Source: Burkholderiales bacterium JOSHI_001 (GTDB lineage Bacteria; Pseudomonadota; Gammaproteobacteria; Burkholderiales; Burkholderiaceae_C). Taken from it: 64,000 nucleotides of DNA. Every line of letters starts with the position of its first letter. Position 1 is the first letter of the stretch. A model generated the notes under the pieces. It searched no databases, was not told the DNA's origin, and worked only from the letters and a program-made list of their open reading frames with translations. Positions 25,613 to 34,098 of this stretch are shown piece after piece. Where the stretch lies: contig CM001438.1 in NCBI GenBank assembly GCA_000244995.1, forward strand, positions 2,876,090 through 2,940,089, in the 5' to 3' direction. A program made the translations under genes and the position numbers.

Positions 25613-26019
25613 GCCTTGCCCCCGCGCTGCGCGTCCAGGTACTGGCGCACCACGAACAGGTCGGCCACCTGCCCGCCCAGCATGCGTTCCAGCGCAGGGC
25701 GGCCGGCGAACAGTGGGGCCTGGTTGGGCTTGCGGATCCAGGCGTCGGCCTGTTCGGGGGCCGGCAGCAGCACCTGCAGCGCGGCGTAGATGCCCAGCAG
25801 GTAGGACAGGCGTTCCAGCACATGCCGGTCCAGCGGCCCCACCTTGCCCTGCTTCCACTGGTACAGCGTGGTGCGCCCCACGCCCAGCAAAGTGCCCTGC
25901 TCCGCCACGCTCAACTTCCAGGCGTCGGCCAAGCGCCAAAAACTGCGCATCACCGCGGCAGCGGCGGCGGGGCTGCTGGGGTCCACCGGATGGGGTTGGG
26001 GGTCGAGAACGGCGCTCAT
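25609..26019 (-). CDS. Xre/MbcA/ParS-type antitoxin
   Basis: 136 residues. A helix-turn-helix region (about 38-75) carries LADAWKLSVAEQGTLLGVG and RTTLYQWKQGKVGPLD. It is followed by the DUF2384-type C-terminal domain with RLSYLLGIYAALQVLLPAP, RKPNQAPLFAGRPALERML, and ending VVRQYLDAQRGGKA. The C-terminal part of such antitoxins plugs the RES active site; the N-terminal part binds the operon promoter. TTGCAA and TAAGCT, 17 bases apart on the minus strand (about 26070-26098), may be the promoter. The partner toxin overlaps by 4 bases. Confidence 0.89.
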   Translation of the reverse strand: MSAVLDPQPHPVDPSSPAAAAAVMRSFWRLADAWKLSVAEQGTLLGVGRTTLYQWKQGKVGPLDRHVLERLSYLLGIYAALQVLLPAPEQADAWIRKPNQAPLFAGRPALERMLGGQVADLFVVRQYLDAQRGGKA

Positions 26020-26148
26020 GCTGGGCAGGTGGGCGATGGGCCCGCGGCATGCGGACCCGGATCGTCTGCGCAGCTTAGTTCAGAAGCGGATGAGTTGCAA
26101 ACCCACGTTCGCGGGCGGACAAGGCCCGGTCCGCTCTTGCGGCGCTGC

Positions 26149-26394
26149 TCAGTGGTCCGGCAGTTCGTCGTTCATGCCGTCGTTGAAATCAGCGTCACTG
26201 GCGTCGTCGGCATCCACGCTCTGGTCGAAGGCCTGCTGCTCGGCCGAGCACTTCGGGATCAGCGGCTTGTCCAGCGGGCGGCAGACGCGGCGCTTCAGGC
26301 CGCCCAGGCGTTCGCTGTGCTCCACCGCGTCCAGCACGGCCTGCGGGTCCATCATCAGGGCAAACGGGTTGGCGCTGCGGGCCTGGGTTCTCAT
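26149..26394 (-). CDS. small conserved-looking protein of unknown function, 81 aa
   Basis: The ATG at 26394 has a perfect AGGAG seven bases upstream. The sequence contains SANPFALMMDPQAVLDAVEHS and RRVCRPLDKPLIPKCSAEQ and ends in a very acidic tail (SVDADDASDADFNDGMND). Similar ANPFALMM-type small proteins occur in other Burkholderiales (from memory), with no known role. It has no membrane segment. An inverted repeat lies 37-61 bases upstream of the start. Confidence 0.66.
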   Translation of the reverse strand: MRTQARSANPFALMMDPQAVLDAVEHSERLGGLKRRVCRPLDKPLIPKCSAEQQAFDQSVDADDASDADFNDGMNDELPDH

Positions 26395-26430
26395 CGCTGC
26401 TCCTAGGAGGGTGGCAAGGGGGGTGTGAAC

Positions 26431-26455
26431 GGTTCGGAACAAGGTGTTTCGAACT
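26431..26455. promoter_or_regulatory. inverted repeat upstream of the 81-aa gene
   Basis: GGTTCGGAACA (26431-26441) and TGTTTCGAACT (26445-26455) are complementary at 9 of 11 positions around a 3-base centre. The arms themselves contain TTCGAA-like palindromes. The spacing suits a dimeric DNA-binding protein. It lies between the 81-residue gene and the ankyrin gene's downstream end, in a 200-base gap. Confidence 0.42.
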
Positions 26456-26595
26456 GTAGGCACGCCCCTGGGGCCGCGATAGTCGGGCCGCAGACAAGCC
26501 CGGCGTAGGAACTGCGCTGACAAGCCTGTCGGCCCGCCCTGCCCGCTTGTGACGCAGTTGGCGCCGGGGCTGCCCTCAGCGGCAAAGGATCACGG

Positions 26596-27234
26596 TCAGC
26601 GGCCGGCCGCGTCCAATTGCGCCGCCAGCGCGTCGCGGCCGGCCAAACGTGCAAAGTCCGCAGCGCTGCGCCCGGAGCCGTTGCGCGCCTTGGTGTCGGC
26701 GCCGCGCTCCAGCAGCAGTTTCACGGAAGCCTCGCTGCCGTAGTTGGCCGCCATCATCAAAGCGGTGCTGCCATTGGTCGCCCGCGCGTCGATCGCCACA
26801 CCCCGGTCCAGCAACAGGCGCAGCACCTGCTCGTCGGGCGCGCTGGCGGCGTAATGCAGCGGCGTCCAGCCCTCGTGCTGCAGCGGGCTGCCGCGCGCCA
26901 CCAGGGCCTTGGCGAGCTTCAGGTTGCCCTTCAGCGCGGCCATCATCAGCGCGCTTTCCCCCACCGGGTTGCGCAGGCCGGGGTCCAGTTGCGGATGGGC
27001 CAGCAGCAGTTCAGCGATGCCCGTGGCGTCCCCCTTCACGGCCAATACCAGGGCCGGCTGGCCCTTTTCATCGCGCGAATTGGGGTCGAAACCCCGCGCC
27101 AGCAACTGGGACACGGTGCGGGTGTCGGACAGATCGATGGCGCGGAAGAAGTCTTCGTAGGCGCCAGCGTTGGCGCAAGAAAACCCAATAACCAAAGCCA
27201 GATAGACAAGTTTTCTAAAGTAATTTCTCATCAT
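26596..27234 (-). CDS. exported ankyrin-repeat protein
   Basis: 212 residues. A signal peptide (YFRKLVYLALVIGFSCANA) is followed by ankyrin repeats. The clearest are GQPALVLAVKGDATGIAELLL, GESALMMAALKGNLKLAKALV, GWTPLHYAASAPDEQVLRLLL and GSTALMMAANYGSEASVKLLL, each about 33 residues apart. Ankyrin repeats bind other proteins, here in the periplasm. The partner is unknown. It starts 2 bases after the tatD stop and is thus the last gene of the run mltG-tmk-holB-pilZ-tatD, an arrangement seen in related genomes. Confidence 0.89.
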   Translation of the reverse strand: MMRNYFRKLVYLALVIGFSCANAGAYEDFFRAIDLSDTRTVSQLLARGFDPNSRDEKGQPALVLAVKGDATGIAELLLAHPQLDPGLRNPVGESALMMAALKGNLKLAKALVARGSPLQHEGWTPLHYAASAPDEQVLRLLLDRGVAIDARATNGSTALMMAANYGSEASVKLLLERGADTKARNGSGRSAADFARLAGRDALAAQLDAAGR

Positions 27235-27236
27235 TT

Positions 27237-28031
27237 TCAGGCCTCGTCGACGGCGGTGCGCACCCGGAAGAGGCGCTCAAAGTTGGTGGTCGTGGCTTCG
27301 GCCACGGCGGCCAGGTCCAGCCCTTTTGCGTCTGCCAGGCATTGCGCCACATGCGGCACCCAGGCCGGGCTGTTGGTCTTGCCGCGGTGAGGCATCGGGG
27401 CCAGGTAGGGGCTGTCGGTTTCGATCAGGCAGCGCTCCAGCGGCACCCATTGCGCCACGTCGCGCAGGGCCTGGGCGTTGCGAAAGCTCAGGATGCCGGA
27501 AAACGAGATGTGAAAGCCCAGGTCCAGCGCCTGGCGCGCCACCTCGGCGGTTTCTGTGAAGCAATGGAACACGCCACCCACCGCGCCGGCGCCCTCTTCC
27601 TTCAGGATGGCCACCGTGTCATCGGACGCCGAACGGGTGTGCACCACCAGCGGCAGGCCGGTCTGCCGGGCAGCGCGGATGTGCACACGAAAGCGCTCGC
27701 GCTGCCAGGCCATGTCGGCCACGCTGCGGCCGTTCAGGCGGTAGTAGTCCAGGCCGGTTTCGCCGATGGCCACCACGCGCGGGCGGGCGGCGCACGCCAC
27801 CAGGTCGTTGAGGCTGGGTTCAGCCACGCCTTCGTTGTCCGGGTGCACCCCGGCACTGGCCCAGAAGTTGGCGTGGGCGGCGGCCAGGCCCTGCACCCGG
27901 TCGAATTCCTCCAGCGTGGTGCAGATGACCAGGGCCGCGCGCACCCGGGCCGCGGCCATGTCGGCGCGGATGCCGTCCACCCGCTCGTACAGTTCAGGAA
28001 AGCTCAGGTGGCAATGGGAGTCGACGAACAT
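27237..28031 (-). CDS. TatD-family metal-dependent DNase/hydrolase
   Basis: 264 residues. TIM-barrel metal ligands are all present: FVDSHCHLSF at the start, IGETGLDYYRLN (Glu), LVVHTRSA (His), GGVFHCFTET (His), and LIETDSPYLAPMPHRGK near the end (Asp). TatD proteins are Mg-dependent 3'-5' exonucleases/deoxyribonucleases of broad role in DNA repair and turnover. The ATG at 28031 is chosen because homology begins with MFVDSHCH; the longer upstream frame is a shadow. It is 50 bases after the pilZ-type gene. Confidence 0.93.
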   Translation of the reverse strand: MFVDSHCHLSFPELYERVDGIRADMAAARVRAALVICTTLEEFDRVQGLAAAHANFWASAGVHPDNEGVAEPSLNDLVACAARPRVVAIGETGLDYYRLNGRSVADMAWQRERFRVHIRAARQTGLPLVVHTRSASDDTVAILKEEGAGAVGGVFHCFTETAEVARQALDLGFHISFSGILSFRNAQALRDVAQWVPLERCLIETDSPYLAPMPHRGKTNSPAWVPHVAQCLADAKGLDLAAVAEATTTNFERLFRVRTAVDEA

Positions 28032-28081
28032 GGGGCCTGTGCAGCGCAAGGAAGCGCTGCATTCTGCCCTTGAGCCCGGGC

Positions 28082-28471
28082 TCAGACCGTCTGGGTGGGC
28101 TTGGCCGAAGAGATGCTGGTGCCCAGCAGTTCTTCGATCTTCAGCTTCAGCAGCCGGGTTTTTTCGTCGTTGGGGAACTTCACGCCCACGCCCTGGGTGC
28201 GCCCACCGGACGCATTGGCCGGGGTGATCCAGGCGACCCGGCCCGCCACCGGGTAGCGCTGGGGGTCGTCCGGCAGGGACAGCAGCAGGTAGATGTCGTC
28301 GCCCAGGCGGTAGTCGCGCGTGGTGGGAACGAACAGGCCGCCGTCGGCCAGCACCGGGATGTAAGCCGCGTACAGAGCGCCCTTCTCGCGGAACACCAGC
28401 TGGATGACGCTGGGGCGCGAGGCTGGGGCCAGGCCGCCGGACACCGTGGGGCGGTTCAGGGGTTCGCTCAT
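28082..28471 (-). CDS. PilZ-domain protein
   Basis: 129 residues. It matches type IV pilus PilZ-like proteins: VIQLVFREKGALYAAYIPVL, GGLFVPTTRDYRLGDDIYLLL, PVAGRVAWITPANA and GVGVKFPNDE. The c-di-GMP-binding RxxxR and DxSxxG motifs of classical PilZ domains are not present, as in PilZ itself, so it may act without c-di-GMP in pilus assembly. It overlaps holB by ATGA, a gene order common in beta- and gammaproteobacteria (holB-pilZ-tatD). Confidence 0.88.
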   Translation of the reverse strand: MSEPLNRPTVSGGLAPASRPSVIQLVFREKGALYAAYIPVLADGGLFVPTTRDYRLGDDIYLLLSLPDDPQRYPVAGRVAWITPANASGGRTQGVGVKFPNDEKTRLLKLKIEELLGTSISSAKPTQTV

Positions 28472-29538
28472 GCGCCGGAGTGTAGCGACGCCGCGCCACC
28501 GCGCCGAGCACCCGCGGCCGCGCGAGGCCACAAGGCCGCGCCTTCCGTCACGAGCGCATCCACCAGCAGCCCCGCGTTCCAGGGGTGTTCGTCGTGCCGC
28601 GCCACCCGCAGCAGGCTGCGCTGCCAGGCGGCCAGCCTGGCCGCATCGGGCGCGCCTGCGGGCAGGCTGGCGGCGGGAAAGTAGCGAGGCAGGCCGCCGG
28701 CCTGGCGCACGGCCAGGTCCAGGGCCAGCTTCAGCAGCAGGTCCACCACCCGGGCCACCGGGCGCTGCAGCAGCGGCGTGGGGTCGCCCGCGGCCAGGCG
28801 GGCCGGCAGCGCCTGCACCAGGGCCGCGTCGATGCCTTCGGCCGCCAGCTCCCAGGCCAGCAACGGCCGCCCGCCCGCCAGCGCCAGCAGCACCTGCGGC
28901 GCGGCCACGTCCTGGGCCTGCAACCAGGCCAGGGCGGAGGCCGGCTCGGGCAGCGGCAGGCGCACCCGCTGGCAGCGGCTGCGCACCGTGGGCAGCAGGT
29001 GTTCGGGATCGCTGCTGGTCAGCACCAGGCGCAGGCTGCCGGGGGGTTCTTCCAGCGTTTTCAGCAGGGCGCTGGCGGCGGTGTGGTTCATGGCGTCGGC
29101 CGGGTGCAGCACCAGGGCCTTGCCCTTTCCGCGCGCGGGCGTGCGCTGGCTCCAGTCGATGGCGTCGCGCACCTGGGCCACGCGCAGGTCCTTGCTGGGC
29201 TTGGCGTCGCCCTTCAGCCGCAGGTCTTCCACCGTGGCCCATTGCAGTTGCAGCGCCAGGGCGTCGGGCACGACCAGCAGCAGGTCGGGGTGGCTGCGGC
29301 CGCGCACAAGGCGGCAGCTGTCGCAGCGGCCGCAAGGCCGGGTGGCATTGCCACGCTGGTCGCACAACCAGGCCTGGGCCAACGTGAAGGCGAATTCCAG
29401 TTGCCCCACCCCGCCCGGCCCGAAGGCCAGCAGCGCATGCGAACGCTGCAGGTTCAGCGCTTCAGCCAGGGGCGCGGCCAGCCAGGGCAGCGGCAATGCG
29501 CCGTCTTCGTCCACCCCGGGCATCATGCCTTCGGCCAT
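28468..29538 (-). CDS. holB: DNA polymerase III delta-prime subunit
   Basis: 356 residues. The clamp-loader fold shows [17 protein letters not shown], a P-loop that lacks the usual Lys-Thr, as expected because delta-prime does not hydrolyse ATP. A zinc site follows with Cys59 and CGRCDSC (Cys69, 72, 75). Then come [21 protein letters not shown] and [21 protein letters not shown] (SRC motif). It is the stator of the loader that places the beta clamp on DNA. It follows tmk by 13 bases and overlaps the PilZ gene. Confidence 0.93.
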   Translation of the reverse strand: MAEGMMPGVDEDGALPLPWLAAPLAEALNLQRSHALLAFGPGGVGQLEFAFTLAQAWLCDQRGNATRPCGRCDSCRLVRGRSHPDLLLVVPDALALQLQWATVEDLRLKGDAKPSKDLRVAQVRDAIDWSQRTPARGKGKALVLHPADAMNHTAASALLKTLEEPPGSLRLVLTSSDPEHLLPTVRSRCQRVRLPLPEPASALAWLQAQDVAAPQVLLALAGGRPLLAWELAAEGIDAALVQALPARLAAGDPTPLLQRPVARVVDLLLKLALDLAVRQAGGLPRYFPAASLPAGAPDAARLAAWQRSLLRVARHDEHPWNAGLLVDALVTEGAALWPRAAAGARRGGAASLHSGA

Positions 29539-29551
29539 GTGTTCTTCCGCT

Positions 29552-30172
29552 TCACCACAGGCCGCGCGACTTCATCGCGGCTTGCACCCGGGCCCAGACT
29601 TCGTCGCGCGTGCCCAGCGCGTCGATGCGCGCGAAGCGTTGCGGCGTGGCGTCCAGCCGCGCCTGGTAGCCGGCGGCCACGCGGCTGAAGAAGGCCAGGT
29701 CCTGGCTTTCCAGCCGGTCGGGTTCGCGCGCCGCGGCACGGCGCTGCGCGGCCAGCTCGGGCGGCAGGTCGAACCAGACCGTCAGGTCGGGCTGGCGGCC
29801 CTGCTGCACCCAGGCTTCCAGCTGCGACAGCACGCCCAGGTCAAAGCCGCGGCCGGCGCCCTGGTAGGCGAAGGTGGCGTCGGTGAAGCGGTCGCACAGC
29901 ACGGTGGCGCCTTGTGCCAGCGCGGGTTCGATGCGGCAGCGCAGGTGGTCGCGCCGGGCGGCGAAGACCAGCAGGGCTTCGGTCAGCGCGTCCATGTCGC
30001 GGTTCAGGAACAGCGCGCGCAGCGCTTCGGCCAGTTCGGTGCCGCCGGGCTCGCGGGTCAGCAGCACGGTGTGGCCGCGTTGGCGCAGGCCCTCGGCCAG
30101 AGCGTCGATGTGCGACGACTTGCCCGCGCCGTCGATGCCTTCAAAGGTGATGAAGCGTCCGGCCCGGCTCAT
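29552..30172 (-). CDS. tmk: thymidylate kinase
   Basis: 206 residues, normal length. P-loop [19 protein letters not shown], then [16 protein letters not shown], the DRF motif in [19 protein letters not shown], and a [11 protein letters not shown] region near the lid. It phosphorylates dTMP to dTDP with ATP, an essential step of dTTP synthesis. It overlaps the mltG stop by 4 bases (ATGA). The tmk-holB pairing is widespread. Confidence 0.97.
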   Translation of the reverse strand: MSRAGRFITFEGIDGAGKSSHIDALAEGLRQRGHTVLLTREPGGTELAEALRALFLNRDMDALTEALLVFAARRDHLRCRIEPALAQGATVLCDRFTDATFAYQGAGRGFDLGVLSQLEAWVQQGRQPDLTVWFDLPPELAAQRRAAAREPDRLESQDLAFFSRVAAGYQARLDATPQRFARIDALGTRDEVWARVQAAMKSRGLW

Positions 30173-31173
30173 TTGCTGGCGCCGCCGCGCTGGTACTGGT
30201 TCACCGCCCGGTTGTGGTCGGCCAGGTTGTCGCTGAACGCGCTGCTGCCGTCGCCCCGGGCCACGAAGTACAGGGCCTTGATGGCTTCGGGCTGCACCAC
30301 CGCTTTCAGCGACGCCAGGCTGGGCATGGCGATGGGCGTGGGCGGCAGGCCGCCGCGCAGGTAGGTGTTGTAGGGGCCGTCGGTCTGCAGGTCCTTCTTG
30401 CGCAGGTTGCCGTCGAAGCGTTCACCCAGGCCGTAGATGATGGTGGGGTCGGTCTGCAGCAGCATGTTGATGCGCAGGCGGTTGACGAACACCGCGGCCA
30501 CCTTGGCGCGGTCGGCCGCGCGGCCGGTTTCCTTTTCCACGATGGATGCCAGGGTCAGCAGCTCGGCCTCGCTCTTCAGCGGCAGGCCCTCGCTGCGCGC
30601 GGCCCAGGTTTGCGCCAGGTGGCGGGCCATGGTGCGGTGGGCGCGTTTCAACACGGTCAGGTCGCTGACGCCGCGGCTGTAGGCGTAGGTGTCGGGAAAG
30701 AAGCGCCCTTCCGCGGCCTGATCCTTGGGCGCGCCGATGGCCGCCATGAGTTCTTCTTCACCCATCTGCGCGCTGACCGGCTTCAGGTGCGCGGCCTTGG
30801 CCAGTTCGGCGCGGAACTGGCGGAAGGTCCAGCCTTCGCCCAGGCGCACGCGTTCCAAGGCTTCGTCGCCCTGCACCAGGGTGTCCAGCAACTGCATCGG
30901 GGTGATGCCGGCTTCCACTTCGTAGCTGCCGGCACGGATGCGCTTGGCCTTGCCGGACCAGCGGAACCATTCGTACAGCAGGCGCGGTGAGGTCTGCACG
31001 CCCGCGGCCACCCAGGCCAGGGCCACGTCGCGCGGGTTGGTGCCGGGTTCGATGCTCACCTCGGCGTTCGGCCCGCTCAGGGCCAGCGGCTGGCGCAGCC
31101 ACCACCAGGCGGCGCCGCCAGCGGCCAGGGCCAGCAGCACGGCCAGCACCACCAGGTAGCGCAGGGCCCTCAT
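30169..31173 (-). CDS. mltG: endolytic murein transglycosylase MltG
   Basis: 334 residues. An N-terminal membrane helix ([20 protein letters not shown]) is followed by a LysM-like segment ([16 protein letters not shown]) and the YceG/MltG catalytic domain. Conserved parts are [30 protein letters not shown] with the catalytic Glu, [19 protein letters not shown], and [19 protein letters not shown]. MltG cuts nascent glycan strands and so ends peptidoglycan polymerisation. It opens the mltG-tmk-holB run and is divergent from ygfZ across 115 bases. Confidence 0.95.
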   Translation of the reverse strand: MRALRYLVVLAVLLALAAGGAAWWWLRQPLALSGPNAEVSIEPGTNPRDVALAWVAAGVQTSPRLLYEWFRWSGKAKRIRAGSYEVEAGITPMQLLDTLVQGDEALERVRLGEGWTFRQFRAELAKAAHLKPVSAQMGEEELMAAIGAPKDQAAEGRFFPDTYAYSRGVSDLTVLKRAHRTMARHLAQTWAARSEGLPLKSEAELLTLASIVEKETGRAADRAKVAAVFVNRLRINMLLQTDPTIIYGLGERFDGNLRKKDLQTDGPYNTYLRGGLPPTPIAMPSLASLKAVVQPEAIKALYFVARGDGSSAFSDNLADHNRAVNQYQRGGASK

Positions 31174-31288
31174 GTGCGCACATGAGCGCGCCCTGTGCGC
31201 CCGGAACGACCGGGAATGGGGCGCGACGCACTGTGTTGGACAAGACCCGGCGCAGGACTCAGCATGGCCGGTGATGATAATCGGCGGC

Positions 31289-32209
31289 ATGACCTCCACC
31301 GCCCTCACACAGCCCCTTGCCGCCGGCGCGCTGCGCCTGTCCGATTGGGGCCTGATCCGCGCCCGCGGCGCCGACGCCGCGAAATTCCTGCACGGCCAGT
31401 TGACGCAGGACATCGAGCACCTGACCCGATCCGAAGCGCGCCTGGCCGGCTACTGCTCGGCCAAGGGGCGGCTGCTGGCCAGCTTCGTGGTCTGGCGCAC
31501 AAGCGACGAGGACATCCTGCTGGCCTGCAGCGCCGACCTGCTGGCGCCCACGCTCAAGCGGCTTTCCATGTTCGTCCTGCGCGCGCAGTGCAAGCTCAGC
31601 GACGCCAGCGCCGAGTTGTCCATCCATGGCCTGGTGAATGCCGGCGCCTGGCTGGGCGACGCCGCTCCCGCCGCGCCCTGGGGCATGGCCGCCAAGGGCG
31701 ACGCCACCGTCATTCGCCTGCCTGATGCCGACGGCACGTTGCGGCACCTGCTGGTACAGCCATCAACGGCCGAGGCCCCGGCCCTGCCCCCGGTCAGCGA
31801 CAGCGACTGGGCGCGTCTGGAAGCGCGCAGCGGCGTGGCCCGCATCACCGCCGCCACGGTGGAGCAGTTCGTGCCGCAGATGGTGAACCTGGAACTGGTG
31901 GGCGGCGTGAACTTCAAGAAGGGCTGTTACCCCGGGCAGGAGGTGGTGGCGCGCAGCCAGTACCGCGGCACGCTCAAGCGCCGCGCCATGCTGTTCACCG
32001 GTGCCGACGCACGCCCCGGCCAGGAGGTGTTCCACAGCGCCGACCCCGGCCAGCCCGCAGGTCGGGTGGCCAATGCCGGCGGCAATGCGGCCTTGGTGGA
32101 GGTGAAGCTGGCCGCGCTGGACGGCGGCAGCCTGCACCTGGGCGCGGCCGACGGGCCGGTGCTGGCACCCCAGGGGCTGCCTTACGCCCTGCCGGCCGAA
32201 ACCGCCTGA
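31289..32209 (+). CDS. ygfZ: folate-binding protein YgfZ (iron-sulfur cluster maintenance)
   Basis: 306 residues from the ATG at 31289. The GcvT-like fold shows RGADAAKFLHGQLTQDIEHL, GYCSAKGRLLASFVVWR, and the family signature KKGCYPGQEVVARSQYRG, with the conserved Cys. YgfZ/IbaG-type proteins help repair or assemble [4Fe-4S] clusters with folate. It is usually found next to mltG in divergent orientation, as here. No signal peptide. Confidence 0.93.
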   Translation: MTSTALTQPLAAGALRLSDWGLIRARGADAAKFLHGQLTQDIEHLTRSEARLAGYCSAKGRLLASFVVWRTSDEDILLACSADLLAPTLKRLSMFVLRAQCKLSDASAELSIHGLVNAGAWLGDAAPAAPWGMAAKGDATVIRLPDADGTLRHLLVQPSTAEAPALPPVSDSDWARLEARSGVARITAATVEQFVPQMVNLELVGGVNFKKGCYPGQEVVARSQYRGTLKRRAMLFTGADARPGQEVFHSADPGQPAGRVANAGGNAALVEVKLAALDGGSLHLGAADGPVLAPQGLPYALPAETA

Positions 32210-32217
32210 GCTATCGC

Positions 32218-33084
32218 TTAGGACAGGGCCCGCACCATCTCCACGTGCGGGATGCCGGCCTCTTCGAACTGGGCACCGCGGGTGACGAAGCCGGCACGGC
32301 TGTAGAAGGCGGCGGCGCTGGTCTGCGCATGCAGCAGCGCTTCGCGGTCGCCGCGTTCGCGCGCGGCCTGCATCAGGGCGTCCAGGACCTCGCGCCCGAT
32401 GCGCCCGCCACGCATGCTGGCGCGCACCGCCATGCGGCCGATCTTGGCCACGCCGGGCACATGCTCCAGCAGCCGGCCGGTGGCCAGCGGCAGGCCGAAG
32501 CGGTTGTAAGCCACGGCATGCAGGCAAGTGGCGTCGGCCTCGTCCCATTCCATCTCGGCCGGGATCTTCTGCTCCAGCACGAACACCTCTGTGCGGATGG
32601 CCCGGGCGTCGGCGCCCAGTTCGGCCCAGGGGCCCACGCGCACCTGCACCATGGGCTGGCCAGCCTCGAAGTCCAGCATCACCTGGCGCAAGGCATCGGG
32701 CACCGGCCGGGACGTGGTGGCGTGCGGGTCGGCGAACACATAAACCAGTTCACCTTCCACCAGCACCTGGTCGCCGCGCATCACCGCCGCGGCCAGCAGC
32801 ATGGAGGTGTTGCCCACCTTGGCGGTGCGGATGCCCACGTCCAGCAGGTCGTCGTAGCGCGCCCCGGCGTGGTATTCCAGCGTGGCCTTGCGAACGAACA
32901 ACTCGCCGTCCAGCCGCTCCATGGTGGCGTGATAAGGCAGCGCCATCGCACGCCACCAGCCGGCCACCGCGGTGTCGATGTACAGCAGGTAGTGGCCGTT
33001 GAAAACCACACGCTGCATGTCCACCTCGGCCCAGCGCACGCGCAGGCGTTCGGTGAATCGGAAGTCGGCTCTCTTGGCGGTCAT
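32218..33084 (-). CDS. fusion of acyl-CoA thioesterase (YbgC/FadM type) and GNAT acetyltransferase
   Basis: 288 residues. Residues 1-140 are a hot-dog fold: RLRVRWAEVDMQRVVFNGHY (catalytic Asp region), YIDTAVAGWWRA, FVRKATLEYHAGARYDDLLD. Residues 150-288 are a GNAT domain of ElaA type: IRTEVFVLEQKIPAEMEWDE, then ATGRLLEHVPGVAKIGRMAV and the acetyl-CoA loop RGGRIGREVLDALMQAARER, with YSRAGFVTRG near the end. Both halves look intact. The two activities would be thioester hydrolysis of an acyl-CoA and acetyl transfer; the substrates are unknown. It overlaps the upstream esterase gene by ATGA, so the two form an operon. Confidence 0.89.
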   Translation of the reverse strand: MTAKRADFRFTERLRVRWAEVDMQRVVFNGHYLLYIDTAVAGWWRAMALPYHATMERLDGELFVRKATLEYHAGARYDDLLDVGIRTAKVGNTSMLLAAAVMRGDQVLVEGELVYVFADPHATTSRPVPDALRQVMLDFEAGQPMVQVRVGPWAELGADARAIRTEVFVLEQKIPAEMEWDEADATCLHAVAYNRFGLPLATGRLLEHVPGVAKIGRMAVRASMRGGRIGREVLDALMQAARERGDREALLHAQTSAAAFYSRAGFVTRGAQFEEAGIPHVEMVRALS

Positions 33085-34001
33085 GGTGTGGGTCCCCAGG
33101 CCGCGCGCAGGGCCCCTGCCGCGGCGTCCAGGGCCAGGTTCGCTTCCTTCAGCGCCCGGCCCATCTTGATGAAGTCGTGCGTCACGCCGCGCGTGAGTTC
33201 CAGGTCCACCGCCACGCCCGCGGCGCGCAGCCGGTCGGCGTAGGCCAGGCCTTCGTCCACCAGCGGATCGCACTCGGCCAGTATCACGCAGGCCGGCGCC
33301 ACGCCGTCCAGGTCGTCGGCCAGCAAGGGCGCGAAGCGCCAGTCGCTGCGGTGGTGGAAGTCGATGTAGTGGTCGAAAAACCAGGCCACGTCGGCCGCGT
33401 CCAGCAGGAAGCCGTTGGCAAAGAGCTTGTGCGACGGGGTGTCCTGGTGGGCCGTGGTGCCGGGGGTGACCAGCAGTTGCATCGCCAGCGGCAAGCCCGC
33501 ATTGCGGGCCATCAGCGCGGCCACCGCGGCCAGGGTGCCGCCAGCGCTGTCACCGCCCACGGCCAGGCGCGTGCCATCCAGCTTCAGCGTCGCGGCGCCC
33601 TCACCCGCCATCCATTGCAGCGCGGCCCAGGCGTCGTTCACCGCGGTGGGAAAGCGGTGCTCGGGCGCCAGCCGGTAGTCCAGCGCCAGCACCGCGCCGC
33701 CGCTGCGCAGCGCCAGTTGGCGGCACAGGGCGTCGTGGGTTTCCAGGCCACCAATGCAGAAACCGCCGCCATGCAGGTACAGCAGCACGGGCAGGCGATC
33801 GCCTGAGTTCGCGTACAGGCGTGCTGGCAAGGCGCTGCCATCCAAGGCCGGGACCTGCAGGTCCAGCACCCGGGCCAGCGGTGTGCGCGGCGGCTCCAGC
33901 ACCTCGGCCGCGGCGGCATAGGCAGCGCGGGCTTCGGTGGGCGTCATCGCGTGCCAGGGCTTGCGCTTGGCGCGGGCAATGCGGTCCAGCAAGCCGGCCA
34001 T
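33081..34001 (-). CDS. alpha/beta hydrolase of the hormone-sensitive lipase family
   Basis: 306 residues. The oxyanion motif HGGGF is in LYLHGGGFCIGG; the nucleophile is Ser in VGGDSAGGTLAAV; the Asp is in CDPLVDEGLAYADRL and the His in TRGVTHDFIKMG. The family includes short-chain carboxylesterases. No signal peptide, so probably cytoplasmic. It starts at the ATG at 34001 and is divergent to the alcohol dehydrogenase across 97 bases. It is coupled by a 4-base overlap to the thioesterase-GNAT gene, which hints at a joint role in ester or acyl breakdown. Confidence 0.92.
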   Translation of the reverse strand: MAGLLDRIARAKRKPWHAMTPTEARAAYAAAAEVLEPPRTPLARVLDLQVPALDGSALPARLYANSGDRLPVLLYLHGGGFCIGGLETHDALCRQLALRSGGAVLALDYRLAPEHRFPTAVNDAWAALQWMAGEGAATLKLDGTRLAVGGDSAGGTLAAVAALMARNAGLPLAMQLLVTPGTTAHQDTPSHKLFANGFLLDAADVAWFFDHYIDFHHRSDWRFAPLLADDLDGVAPACVILAECDPLVDEGLAYADRLRAAGVAVDLELTRGVTHDFIKMGRALKEANLALDAAAGALRAAWGPTP

Positions 34002-34098
34002 GATCGGGGAGAGAAGCGAGCGTGTCACGGGCGTGATGCCAAATGAGGGCGAGCGCAAGCATACTGGCGCTCCGCCCCCACCCTGCCGCAGACAAACG

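Noticed and set aside
28082-29365. Long fused frame joining the PilZ gene to sequence antisense-free in holB
   Set aside because: Only the last 129 codons match PilZ. The upstream part is the holB region in the wrong frame, and an ATGA junction gives a natural start at 28471.
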